Assembly: GCA_910577205.1 (NCBI GenBank)
Contig: CAJTMA010000002.1
Location: 1 to 64,000, forward strand
Source of the DNA: an uncultured Alphaproteobacteria bacterium
Lineage (GTDB): Bacteria; Pseudomonadota; Alphaproteobacteria; RF32; CAG-239
Length of the DNA stretch: 64,000 nucleotides
Direction of reading: 5' to 3'
Positions 1-6,867 of this stretch are shown piece after piece (position 1 is the stretch's first letter; each line of letters starts with the position of its first letter). A program made the position numbers and the translations under genes. The notes beneath the pieces are model-generated. The model was not told the DNA's origin. It did not search any database and was given only the letters and a program-made list of their open reading frames with translations.

Positions 1-13
1 AAATCATTTTCAT
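1..13 (-). CDS. Possible 5' end of a gene running off the left edge
   Basis: A CAT at 11-13 is an ATG on the minus strand, reading M-K-M-I before the window ends. On that strand GAGGTG precedes it at a spacing of about 4 bases, which is a plausible ribosome binding site. Only four codons are visible, so nothing can be said about the product. It would be transcribed divergently from the hypothetical gene at 238. Confidence 0.25.
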
Positions 14-237
14 GATACACCTCACAAGTATAACCAGACCAAAGCTTAAGATAAGCATAGCACACTCACCGCAATCTGTCAATAATTAATAGGGGTCGGG
101 TTTGGGTTTGTCTATGTGAGGTAGATATTTAGGGGATAGAAAATTATTCTTTCTATTGACAAGTATAATGATTTATGTAAAGTATTGGACGAAAAATCAT
201 AATTTTGTACTATTATTCACCAATAAAAAAATTTTGT
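14..237. other. AT-rich intergenic region with weak promoter-like sequence
   Basis: No ORF of note. A TTGACA at about 157-162 lies upstream of the hypothetical gene, with AT-rich sequence and TAAAGT 16 bases later, so it could be that gene's promoter, but the -10 match is poor. Nothing else recognisable is seen. Confidence 0.25.
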
Positions 238-786
238 ATGAAAACTTCACTTAAATTGCAAGAAGTGGCAGAAGTGCTTGCTGCTTTGGATCTGAAATCC
301 TCAATCTCAGAAGCTATTGACGTTCTTAAAGATAAAATGGTTGATCTTGAAGAGCTGCCGTTGGCTGTCGTTTATGCCTTACCAATCGCTGATGGTTCGG
401 TTTTACGCCGGGAAACTCAAACTTTTTGTCCGAGTCAGCCTTTCTTTGCAATCCGTCTTGGACAATATTGCCTGGATATATCCACAAACTGGAAAATCGG
501 CTGGGAAAAGGTGTTGGAAGAACGGCGCAAAGATAAAGATGCTCCGATGTGGCAGCTGCCGCCTTTGACGCTTCTGACTCATCTCAGCAAGAGGGTAGAG
601 GAGGTCAACACGGTTCTTGAGAAATTCGGGCGGCATCCGCTGCACCGTGGCTGGTATCGTTCCAAAGACAAGAATGAGAATGGCGAAACAATGGTGTTCA
701 ACATCATTACCGGGCAGGCGATTCCGGAATCGGAGGCCAAGCGTTATGATATCTGTGTCCGGTTGTGTTACTTCTGTGAAAAGTAA
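238..786 (+). CDS. Hypothetical protein, 182 aa
   Basis: I do not recognise this family. ATG 238 is preferred over an in-frame TTG at 205 because it begins a regular helical N-terminus (MKTSLKLQEVAEVL); neither start has a clear Shine-Dalgarno sequence. The protein looks soluble and cytoplasmic. It has an N-terminal helical segment of about 45 residues, a hydrophobic strand ELPLAVVYALPI, a W/P-rich middle (MWQLPPL) and a cysteine-containing C-terminus ending CVRLCYFCEK. It stands alone and is closed by a strong terminator shared with the convergent flhB-like gene. No signal peptide or membrane segment is seen. Confidence 0.6.
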   Translation: MKTSLKLQEVAEVLAALDLKSSISEAIDVLKDKMVDLEELPLAVVYALPIADGSVLRRETQTFCPSQPFFAIRLGQYCLDISTNWKIGWEKVLEERRKDKDAPMWQLPPLTLLTHLSKRVEEVNTVLEKFGRHPLHRGWYRSKDKNENGETMVFNIITGQAIPESEAKRYDICVRLCYFCEK

Positions 787-790
787 ATCA

Positions 791-826
791 AAAAAAAGAC
801 TGAGTTTGCAGCTCAGTCTTTTTTTG
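791..826. terminator. Bidirectional intrinsic terminator
   Basis: AGACTGAG at 797-804 pairs with CTCAGTCT at 812-819 around a 7-base loop, flanked by an A-run on the left and a T-run on the right. It separates the convergent hypothetical gene (stop at 786) and flhB-like gene (stop at 830) and can work for both. Confidence 0.85.
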
Positions 827-829
827 TGC

Positions 830-1153
830 TTAATCATTAGGAAGAGTTTTATTGTTTGCCTGATAAATATAAGAGATAATTTCAGCGACGGCGGCAAAAG
901 CTTCCAGCGGGATTTCGCTGTCGATGTCTACCGCTTTCAGAATTTGAACCAAATCCGCGTCTTGACGGATTTCGATGCCTTCGTCTATAGCTATTTGGAT
1001 GATTTTTTCAGCAATTTGCCCTTGGCCTTTGGCCAAAACATGAGGCGCATTATGCTGAGAAGGGTCATAACCCAGTGCCACCGCATAAGCTGGGGATAAC
1101 CCGTTGGCGGCGTTGTTATTCTGGGGTTTTGTGTTATTATCTGATTCAGACAT
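830..1153 (-). CDS. FlhB C-terminal-domain protein (FlhX/YlqH-like)
   Basis: A 107-residue protein equivalent to the cytoplasmic substrate-specificity domain of FlhB/EscU type III export switches. After a low-complexity, N-rich tail of about 20 residues, AVALGYDPSQHNAPHVLAKG, IAIDEGIEI and EIPLEAFAAVAEIISYIYQ follow the conserved order of FlhB-C. There are no membrane segments and no NPTH autocleavage motif, so it corresponds to the part after the cleavage site, as in the FlhX/YlqH paralogues. ATG 1153 is chosen over TTG 1159 because AAGGA sits 6 bases before it. It is divergent from flgBC-fliE, which supports a flagellar export role (inference). Confidence 0.82.
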   Translation of the reverse strand: MSESDNNTKPQNNNAANGLSPAYAVALGYDPSQHNAPHVLAKGQGQIAEKIIQIAIDEGIEIRQDADLVQILKAVDIDSEIPLEAFAAVAEIISYIYQANNKTLPND

Positions 1154-1179
1154 ATGCAATCCTTACAAATTATTCACTT

Positions 1180-1208
1180 ATTGTAAGCGTCAGAAGCAGG
1201 AATTGCAA
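1180..1208 (-). promoter_or_regulatory. Sigma-70-type promoter of the flhB-like gene
   Basis: On the minus strand TTGCAA (1208-1203), a 17-base spacer, then TACAAT (1185-1180). The predicted start is near 1173, about 20 bases before the ATG at 1153. It lies back to back with the sigma-54 site of flgB. Confidence 0.6.
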
Positions 1209-1218
1209 CGCTTTTGTT

Positions 1219-1235
1219 TGGCATAATAATTGCAT
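1219..1235 (+). promoter_or_regulatory. Sigma-54 (RpoN) promoter of the flgB operon
   Basis: TGGCATAATAATTGCAT has the GG (1220-1221) and GC (1232-1233) dinucleotides separated by exactly 10 bases, as in the -24/-12 consensus TGGCAC-N5-TTGCA. The predicted start is near 1245, about 40 bases before flgB. Sigma-54 control of basal-body genes is established in Caulobacter-type flagellar hierarchies. Confidence 0.75.
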
Positions 1236-1286
1236 CTGTCCGGTTATGTTGGGGAACGTAACCAAAATATAAGGGGAGGAATATTG

Positions 1287-1691
1287 ATGGATTTGAATAA
1301 TCTGTCGCTTTTTAATATGGCAAATACGCAAATGGCCTATCTGACGAAACGTCAGCAGGTTTTGGCGACGAATATTGCCAATGCCAATACTCCCGATTAT
1401 TTGCCGCAGGATGTGGAAAAACCAAGTTTTGCGAATGTGTTGCGCACTTCTTCGGTTCAGATGGCGGTGACGAATGAAAAGCATCTCAGCGGTTTGCCTT
1501 CGCAAAGCAGCAGGTTCAGAGTTTTTACGCCTAAATTGGATACAGCTCTGACGATTGACGGCAATGGCGTGGTGTTAGAAGATCAGCTGAATGAGGCTAG
1601 CAAGACAAAAAGCGATTATAACCGGATGTTGACGATTTACGGCAAGTATAAGACTATGTTGCAGACCGCTAACACCAAGATTAATATATAG
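1287..1691 (+). CDS. flgB: Flagellar basal-body rod protein FlgB
   Basis: A proximal rod subunit of 134 residues, the usual size. The N-terminus carries the rod/hook family signature NIANANTPDY (residues 29-38) inside an amphipathic helix, and a C-terminal helix ends the protein (YNRMLTIYGKYKTMLQTA). FlgB assembles in the periplasm next to FliE and the MS ring after export by the flagellar type III system. ATG 1287 follows AGGGGAGGA (1272-1280) at 6 bases; an upstream in-frame ATG at 1230 overlaps the sigma-54 promoter and is rejected. First gene of flgB-flgC-fliE. Confidence 0.95.
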   Translation: MDLNNLSLFNMANTQMAYLTKRQQVLATNIANANTPDYLPQDVEKPSFANVLRTSSVQMAVTNEKHLSGLPSQSSRFRVFTPKLDTALTIDGNGVVLEDQLNEASKTKSDYNRMLTIYGKYKTMLQTANTKINI

Positions 1692-1700
1692 GGAATTTAA

Positions 1701-2114
1701 ATGGCAGGGAATTTGTCAATCAGCGCGGATATTGCTGTTTCCGGGATGAAAGCCCAGTCGCAACGGCTGCGGGTTATCTCTGAGAATATGGCTAATGCCG
1801 ACTCGGTAGGTACACGCCCCGGGGAAGCGCCATATCGCCGCCAAGTGGTGACCTTTCAGGATTATCTTGACAAGGAAACCGGCGCGCGCATGGTAAAAGT
1901 GGCAAAAGTTGTGCCGGATAATTCGCAGTTTCCGCTTAAGTATGATCCGAAGAATCCGTTGGCGGATGAAAGAGGGTATGTTGCTCAGCCAAATGTTAAT
2001 CCGTTGATTGAGATGATGGATATGAAAGAAGCGCAGCGTACATATGATGCCAATTTAAATATGATGCAGACGGCGCGGGATATGAATGCCAGTGTTTTGG
2101 ATTTGTTAAAGTAA
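1701..2114 (+). CDS. flgC: Flagellar basal-body rod protein FlgC
   Basis: Proximal rod protein, 137 residues. It has the family N-terminus (SGMKAQSQRLRVISENMANA), a proline-rich centre (NPLADERGYVAQPNVNPLIE) and the typical C-terminal coiled segment (AQRTYDANLNMMQTARDMNA) shared by axial flagellar proteins. It starts 9 bases after flgB in the same operon and would polymerise with FlgB and FlgF to form the rod. No oddity is seen. Confidence 0.96.
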   Translation: MAGNLSISADIAVSGMKAQSQRLRVISENMANADSVGTRPGEAPYRRQVVTFQDYLDKETGARMVKVAKVVPDNSQFPLKYDPKNPLADERGYVAQPNVNPLIEMMDMKEAQRTYDANLNMMQTARDMNASVLDLLK

Positions 2115-2126
2115 TGGGGATAAACA

Positions 2127-2447
2127 GTGACTAGCAGTATTTCTAATGCATTAAACGCATATCAACAGGCTCTTACCCGTATCGGGGCAAAGATTCCGGC
2201 GGAAGAAACTGTTCCGGCAGCTTCCGGACAGTCAGAATTTCAGGAAATGGTTACCTCTGCGATGACTAATGCCGTTGATCTTGGTAAGAAAGCCGAGGCC
2301 GTTTCTCTTCAAGGTATTGCCGGAAAAGCCGATATTCAAGACGTGGTTCTTGCCGTATCAAATGCCGAGATGGCTTTGGAAACGGTTGTTGCCGTGAGAG
2401 ATTCGGCGATTAAGGCTTATAAAGAAATTATGCAGATGCCCGTTTAG
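2127..2447 (+). CDS. fliE: Flagellar hook-basal body complex protein FliE
   Basis: A 106-residue MS-ring/rod junction protein. The C-terminal half (GIAGKADIQDVVLAVSNAEMALETV, then VRDSAIKAYKEIMQMPV) is the conserved FliE domain that contacts FlgB and the export gate. The start is GTG 2127, preceded by GGGGA (2116-2120). It is the last gene of the operon; its stop codon is immediately followed by a long hairpin element. Confidence 0.93.
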   Translation: MTSSISNALNAYQQALTRIGAKIPAEETVPAASGQSEFQEMVTSAMTNAVDLGKKAEAVSLQGIAGKADIQDVVLAVSNAEMALETVVAVRDSAIKAYKEIMQMPV

Positions 2448-2448
2448 T

Positions 2449-2574
2449 CTGAAACTTATCTAACGGGTAACTAATACAGAAATTTCAAGACGGAAGTGTC
2501 CTCACGTACGTTTATGTACGCTCCGGTACTTCCGCTTTTATTTCTTATTATTTACCTCATTATCTAAGTTTCAG
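2449..2574. repeat. Hairpin element 1 (126 bp, after fliE)
   Basis: An imperfect palindrome starting two bases after the fliE stop. The outer arms CTGAAACTTA / TAAGTTTCAG, the middle arms GAAAT / ATTTC and the inner arms CGGAAGT / ACTTCCG pair around the tip CTCACGTACG-TTTA-TGTACGCTCCG. A second element at 40685-40804 has the same tip and the same AATACAG and CTTATTA boxes, but different arms that also pair. There is no T-run, so it is not a classic terminator. It may be an RNA structure or a MITE-like repeat. Confidence 0.75.
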
Positions 2575-2742
2575 TTTTAACTTTTTTCTCAAAACCAAAT
2601 TATCAGCGCATTAAGCTCATTTTGTGACTTTTACTGTGAAGAGGTTTGGCGCATTGTATTTAGCCTTTATTTATTTTACTGTGGGAATTTCAGAATTTTT
2701 ATATTTAATATTTTTAAAAATGTTGAATAGTGTAAAAAAGTC

Positions 2743-2771
2743 TTGATTAATTGTTTTACTTGGGTTAAATC
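2743..2771 (+). promoter_or_regulatory. Promoter of tRNA-Leu
   Basis: TTGATT (2743-2748), a 17-base spacer, then TAAATC (2766-2771). The predicted transcription start at about 2778 is 15 bases before the mature tRNA 5' end. Confidence 0.55.
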
Positions 2772-2792
2772 ATTCTTGTTTTTGTTATTTGT

Positions 2793-2878
2793 GCGGCCGT
2801 GGCGAAATTGGTAGACGCGTAACGTTGAGGTCGTTATGAGCTAAGCTCATGGAAGTTCAAGTCTTCTCGGCCGCACCA
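2793..2878 (+). tRNA. tRNA-Leu (anticodon GAG)
   Basis: A class II tRNA with acceptor GCGGCCG paired to CGGCCGC, discriminator A and encoded CCA. The anticodon stem TAACG/CGTTA holds the loop TTGAGGT (anticodon GAG), and a variable arm GAGC-TAA-GCTC follows. The T-arm is GGAAG-TTCAAGT-CTTCT. The last 15 bases are repeated at 3053-3067. Confidence 0.93.
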
Positions 2879-3052
2879 AACCTAAGCTGGATTAGAGCTT
2901 GGGGCTTGAGAGGAGTAAAGATGTGTTTTGGCACAGAAGACTATTCCCTCAAAGATGTAACGCTCACTGCGGTCACTGTCGTTGACCTGGTTCGCTAACA
3001 TCTCAAGGATTGTTTCATAAAAACTCAACATCGGTTGACTTTTTATTCACAA
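2879..3052 (+). other. Region between tRNA-Leu and the copy of its 3' end
   Basis: 174 bases bounded on both sides by TTCTCGGCCGCACCA. It holds an imperfect stem (AGATGTAACG against CGCTAACATCT) and one short ORF with a good ribosome binding site, listed separately. No integrase or transposase is visible. It resembles the interval of a tiny tRNA-targeted insertion or the remains of one. Confidence 0.4.
2921..2998 (+). CDS. Possible 25-aa small protein
   Basis: The reading frame MCFGTEDYSLKDVTLTAVTV plus five residues (VDLVR) is preceded by AGGAG (2911-2915) five bases before the ATG. I recognise no family. It overlaps an imperfect stem-loop and may be fortuitous; the Shine-Dalgarno sequence is the only support. 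Confidence 0.22.
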   Translation: MCFGTEDYSLKDVTLTAVTVVDLVR

Positions 3053-3067
3053 TTCTCGGCCGCACCA
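3053..3067 (+). repeat. Direct repeat of the tRNA-Leu 3' end
   Basis: TTCTCGGCCGCACCA is identical to the last 15 bases of tRNA-Leu (2864-2878), including CCA. Such copies arise when an element integrates into a tRNA 3' end (attL/attR-like). Confidence 0.7.
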
Positions 3068-3138
3068 ACCGCACGGCGGTAGCGATTAAGTGGTTAAGGG
3101 GCTATAATCCGGTGATGGCAAAAGCAGACAAGTTTACT

Positions 3139-3167
3139 AAATCCGTTAAGGATTTATTTTTTTATTG
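3139..3167 (+). terminator. Intrinsic terminator
   Basis: TAAATCC (3139-3145), a 5-base loop and GGATTTA (3151-3157) are followed by a run of seven T. It closes the tRNA-Leu transcription unit ahead of mgtE. Confidence 0.7.
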
Positions 3168-3240
3168 AGAAACAATTAGGGAATTTTGCCATAGGCTTAT
3201 AACTTTCAGCGTAAACTGATTTTTGACAAGGGAGGGGAAT

Positions 3241-4665
3241 GTGAAAAAAAATATAAAGAAGCATAAACCGACTTCCCGGCTCAAAAATAAGCAACATTTC
3301 CAAAAAAAATTTAATCAGCAGCAATTTTTAGGCATAGGGCCGAAGATTATCAATTCTATTCTCATTGGGTTGAATGAGAAAGATTATATTCATGTGCGTA
3401 AAATTGTGGACGGTTTGGATGAATATGAACTGGCTGGTTTAATTGAAAATTTAAGCCTGCATGATCGGCAGAAGCTGGTTGAAGTGTTGGGTGACCGGAT
3501 TAATCCTGATGTTTTTCCCGAATTAAACGAGGTTGTTCAAGAGCAGATTATTGACTCTATGGATGAGAATCAAATCGTTCATATTGTTAATGAGCTGAAT
3601 TCTGATGAAGCGGTTGAAATTCTGGAACACATGGATGATGATGAGCAAAAGAGCATTATCAGCCAATTGTCGCCGGAGTTAAAATACCAGGTTCAATCTT
3701 CTTTGAGTTATCCTGAAGATTCTGCCGGCCGTATTATGGTTCGTGAATTTGTTAGTATGCCTGACAATTGGACCGTTAAAGAAGCTAAGCAATATTTATT
3801 GAGCGATGAAAAGCTGCCGGAAGAATTTTATACGATTTTTCTGACGGATGAGAAAATGCGTCCGACCGGAGAAATTGCCCTTGACAAATTGCTTCGCGCT
3901 AAAGCGGCCGAAAAATTAAGCGATATTATGGATGGCGAAATAGTCCCTTTAAGTGTTGATACCGACCAAGAGGAAGTAGCCCATATGTTTCGCGAATACG
4001 GTTGGATGTCGGCGGAAGTGGTTGATGCTAAAGGGCGGCTTATCGGTGTGATTAATATTGATGATATTGTCGATATTATTCACGAAGAAGTGTCTGAAGA
4101 TATTATGTTGCTGTCCGGTGCGGAAGAGGGAGATGTTTATAAATCGCCGTTCAGCATTTTCAAATCGCGTTCGGTATGGTTGATAACCAATCTGTTTGCA
4201 ACAATTTTAGCCTCGTCGGTGGTTAAGGGTTTTCAGGATATGATTGCCCAATTGTCGCTGCTGGCGGTTTTGATGCCGATTGTGGCGTCTATGGGCGGCA
4301 CGACGGGAAATCAGACTTTGGCGGTGGCGGTTCGGGCATTGGCGACCAAAGAACTGACTTCATGTAATACATTACGGACGATTTTTAAGGAATTTCTGGT
4401 CGGCCTCATGAATGGTATGTTATTTGCGGCATTAATTGCGGCGATTACCTGGTTTTTGTTTCATGATGAAAAAATATGTTTAATAATTGCTTTGGCGATG
4501 TTGTGCAATCTGACGCTGGCGAGTTTGGCCGGTATTCTTATCCCGCTGATTTTGAATAAGTTTAAGGCTGATCCGGCGATTTCTTCCGGGGTTTTTTTGA
4601 TTGCTTTGACTGATTCTGGCGGATATTTTGTGTTTTTGGGTCTGGCCAAGCTGTTGTTATTCTAA
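3241..4665 (+). CDS. mgtE: Magnesium transporter MgtE
   Basis: An inner-membrane Mg2+ channel of 474 residues, normal for MgtE. An N-terminal helical (N) domain, residues about 25-130, senses Mg2+, then come two CBS repeats (about 140-265) and five transmembrane helices from about 285 to the end. The pore signature is present as VLMPIVASMGGTTGNQ. GTG 3241 is chosen because GGAGGGG (3231-3237) sits just before it; an upstream in-frame TTG at 3223 overlaps that site. The N-terminus is lysine-rich. It forms a single-gene unit, and I see no M-box-like leader. Confidence 0.95.
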   Translation: MKKNIKKHKPTSRLKNKQHFQKKFNQQQFLGIGPKIINSILIGLNEKDYIHVRKIVDGLDEYELAGLIENLSLHDRQKLVEVLGDRINPDVFPELNEVVQEQIIDSMDENQIVHIVNELNSDEAVEILEHMDDDEQKSIISQLSPELKYQVQSSLSYPEDSAGRIMVREFVSMPDNWTVKEAKQYLLSDEKLPEEFYTIFLTDEKMRPTGEIALDKLLRAKAAEKLSDIMDGEIVPLSVDTDQEEVAHMFREYGWMSAEVVDAKGRLIGVINIDDIVDIIHEEVSEDIMLLSGAEEGDVYKSPFSIFKSRSVWLITNLFATILASSVVKGFQDMIAQLSLLAVLMPIVASMGGTTGNQTLAVAVRALATKELTSCNTLRTIFKEFLVGLMNGMLFAALIAAITWFLFHDEKICLIIALAMLCNLTLASLAGILIPLILNKFKADPAISSGVFLIALTDSGGYFVFLGLAKLLLF

Positions 4666-4694
4666 AATATCTGTTTATTTCTTATTTCAACGCT

Positions 4695-4722
4695 TTGTTT
4701 ATTTTAAATATCGCTCTATAAT
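4695..4722 (+). promoter_or_regulatory. Promoter of the lspA operon
   Basis: TTGTTT (4695-4700), a 16-base spacer and a perfect TATAAT (4717-4722). The predicted start at about 4729 precedes the ribosome binding site AGGAG (4745-4749). Confidence 0.65.
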
Positions 4723-4756
4723 ATCGGGCAGATTTGGCTATTAAAGGAGTTAGACT

Positions 4757-5224
4757 TTGTTGTTAGGGTTAATTACTGCCGTGGTTGTTTTGGTCTTGGA
4801 TCAGGCTAGTAAATATTGGATTTTGACCGATGTTTTGGATGATAAGTCCATGATTATCTTTACACCGTTTTTTTCTTTGGTTCGGGCATGGAATACCGGT
4901 GTCAGTTTTTCGATGTTTAATAATTGGGGTGTGAGCGGCGTGGTGATTTTATCTTTGGTCGCATTTACAATTATTGCATTTTTAATCAACTGGTTACGAA
5001 AAGAACCTTCCAAAATGGTTCAAGTTTCCTTAGGCTTTATTATCGGCGGCGCGCTGGGCAATGTGATTGACCGCGTGCGTTTGGGCGCGGTGTTTGATTT
5101 TCTTGATTTCAGCATCGGCGAGTATCATTGGCCGGCATTTAATGTTGCTGATAGTTTTATTTGTATTGGCGCGATTTTGGTGATTATGCATGGTATGCTG
5201 GTGAAAAAGCAGCCGGAAGTCTAA
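4757..5224 (+). CDS. lspA: Lipoprotein signal peptidase LspA
   Basis: Signal peptidase II, 155 residues with four membrane helices. It cleaves prolipoproteins before the lipidated cysteine. The catalytic aspartates lie in GNVIDRVRLGAVFDFLD and FNVADSFI, and NTGVSFSM is the conserved N-T-G-x-S-F region. TTG 4757 is used, with AGGAG seven bases upstream and no nearer ATG. It begins a block shared with many alphaproteobacteria, followed directly by a DUF3035 lipoprotein that is a probable LspA substrate and two M16 peptidases. Confidence 0.95.
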   Translation: MLLGLITAVVVLVLDQASKYWILTDVLDDKSMIIFTPFFSLVRAWNTGVSFSMFNNWGVSGVVILSLVAFTIIAFLINWLRKEPSKMVQVSLGFIIGGALGNVIDRVRLGAVFDFLDFSIGEYHWPAFNVADSFICIGAILVIMHGMLVKKQPEV

Positions 5225-5247
5225 TTTTAACAGAAAAGGAAGACAAA

Positions 5248-5505
5248 ATGAAAAGAACAGCGTATTTTGTGGCATTGGCAATGATGGCCGGTGTATTGTC
5301 CGGTTGCAGCAGCGTGAAAGAAACCTTGGGCATTGAAACATCTGCGCCAAATGAATTTTTAGTTTCAACCAGAGCGCCGCTGACGCTTCCTCCGGAATTT
5401 GATTTGCGGCCGGTGGCTGACAGCAGCGATTTAAGTCCGGCAATCGTTGGGCAGGCAGATGAATTTAGTCCGGGCGAACAAGCGCTTTTATCTAAATTGC
5501 GTTAA
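5248..5505 (+). CDS. Small DUF3035-type lipoprotein
   Basis: An 85-residue precursor. Signal sequence MKRTAYFVALAMMAGVLSGC ends in a lipobox (L-S-G-C), so it should be lipidated at Cys-20. The remainder contains the DUF3035-like stretch NEFLVSTRAPLTLPPEFDLR, known downstream of lspA in alphaproteobacteria. ATG 5248 follows AAAAGGA. Function is unknown. The position between lspA and the M16 peptidases suggests an envelope role (inference). Confidence 0.85.
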   Translation: MKRTAYFVALAMMAGVLSGCSSVKETLGIETSAPNEFLVSTRAPLTLPPEFDLRPVADSSDLSPAIVGQADEFSPGEQALLSKLR

Positions 5506-5529
5506 TCTTTTAGCGGGAATATCGGCTTT

Positions 5530-6867
5530 TTGCGATACAAATTCAACATATTTGCTTTAGGTGTATTTTGGGCGGCTTGTTGCAGCGTTATGCCGGTTCG
5601 GGCCGAAGTTTTCGGTGTGTCTGATTTTTATTTGGACAACGGGATGCAGGTCTTGGTTATTCCCAATCATAAAGCGCCGATTGTTAAGCATATGGTTTGG
5701 TATAAAGCCGGAAGTGCAGACGAACCGCACGGACGAGGCGGAACGGCGCATTTGCTGGAACACCTGATGTTTCGCGGCACTAAAAAAGTCAAAGACGGAA
5801 AGTTTAACGATATTGTCAACCGTAACGGCGGGGAAAGCAATGCTTTTACCAGCTTGGATTATACGGCTTATCATCAGTTTTGGGATATCAGCCGGCTAGA
5901 ACTGGCGATGTTTTTGGAAGCTGACAGAATGCAGAATCTGCGCATAACGCCGGAAGCTTTTGCCAAAGAACGGGATATTGTTTATCAGGAGCGTCGCCAA
6001 GTGGTGGATAATAATCCTTTGTCGTATTTTGGTGAAAGTCTGCGCAAATTGTTGTGGCAAAATCATCCGTACGGATTGTCGGTCGGAGGAACGCCGGAAG
6101 ATATTATGGCGATTACGCAGGCTGATGTTGAGGATTATTATCAGCGGTTTTATGCTCCCAATAATGCAATTTTAGTTTTGGCTGGGGATATTGATGTGCC
6201 GACAGCTAAAGTTTTGGCCGAGAAATATTACGGCGGGGTAAAAGCGCGGAATATTGGCGAAAAAGTTTCATTTCCTAATCTGGATAGAAAGTTTCAGGTG
6301 CAAATGGATATGAAACTGCCGGCTGCTGCAGCACCGCGTTTGGTTAGGACTTATTTGGCTCCGTCTTATAATACGGGAAATGAGCAAATATACGCTCTTT
6401 CCGTTTTATCAGCTTATTTGGGTGAGGGCGAAACATCAAAACTCTATAAAAAGCTTGTTTTGGATAAAAAAGCGGCTTTGGCTGTTTCGGTTTCTTATGA
6501 CTATTCGTCACGCAGTTACGGAACTTTCAGCATTACGGCAGTTCCGGCGGAAGGTGTTGCTCCCAAAGCTTTTGAAAAGAAGTTAGATGAAGCTGTAGCG
6601 CAGGCGCTTAAAGAGATTAACGATGAAGAACTCAGCAAGACCAAACAAAAAATGTTGGCCGGGTTGGTTTATTTGAGAGATAACCCGGAGGATGCGGCTT
6701 ATATTGCCGGGATGATGGCTGCGGTTGGTTTTAGTCCGACAGAAATCGACAATGTTGATAAGAAAATTCAGGCGGTTAGTGCTGCTGACGTCAAAAATGC
6801 GGCGGCAAAATTGTTTGAGGCTGCTTCAGTCAGCGGTTGGCTGTTGCCGATGAAGGATGGTGAATAA
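5530..6867 (+). CDS. M16 family zinc peptidase (catalytic subunit)
   Basis: A pitrilysin/processing-peptidase-type protein of 445 residues. A signal peptide (residues about 1-25, ending MPVRA) indicates periplasmic export. The inverted zinc motif HLLEH is at residues 74-78, with the distal glutamate in the ERDIVYQERR region. N-terminal M16 and C-terminal M16_C domains follow. The start is TTG 5530 with only a weak ribosome binding site (AGCGGG upstream). Its stop overlaps the ATG of the second M16 gene by one base, so the two are probably co-translated and form a heterodimer. Confidence 0.93.
   Translation: MRYKFNIFALGVFWAACCSVMPVRAEVFGVSDFYLDNGMQVLVIPNHKAPIVKHMVWYKAGSADEPHGRGGTAHLLEHLMFRGTKKVKDGKFNDIVNRNGGESNAFTSLDYTAYHQFWDISRLELAMFLEADRMQNLRITPEAFAKERDIVYQERRQVVDNNPLSYFGESLRKLLWQNHPYGLSVGGTPEDIMAITQADVEDYYQRFYAPNNAILVLAGDIDVPTAKVLAEKYYGGVKARNIGEKVSFPNLDRKFQVQMDMKLPAAAAPRLVRTYLAPSYNTGNEQIYALSVLSAYLGEGETSKLYKKLVLDKKAALAVSVSYDYSSRSYGTFSITAVPAEGVAPKAFEKKLDEAVAQALKEINDEELSKTKQKMLAGLVYLRDNPEDAAYIAGMMAAVGFSPTEIDNVDKKIQAVSAADVKNAAAKLFEAASVSGWLLPMKDGE

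Noticed and set aside
403..897. Minus-strand ORF of 164 codons across the hypothetical gene and terminator
   Set aside because: It crosses a strong bidirectional terminator and overlaps two better-supported genes.
3068..3240. Mg2+-sensing leader (M-box or similar) upstream of mgtE
   Set aside because: The mgtE leader is short after the terminator at 3139-3167 and shows no conserved M-box-like helices.
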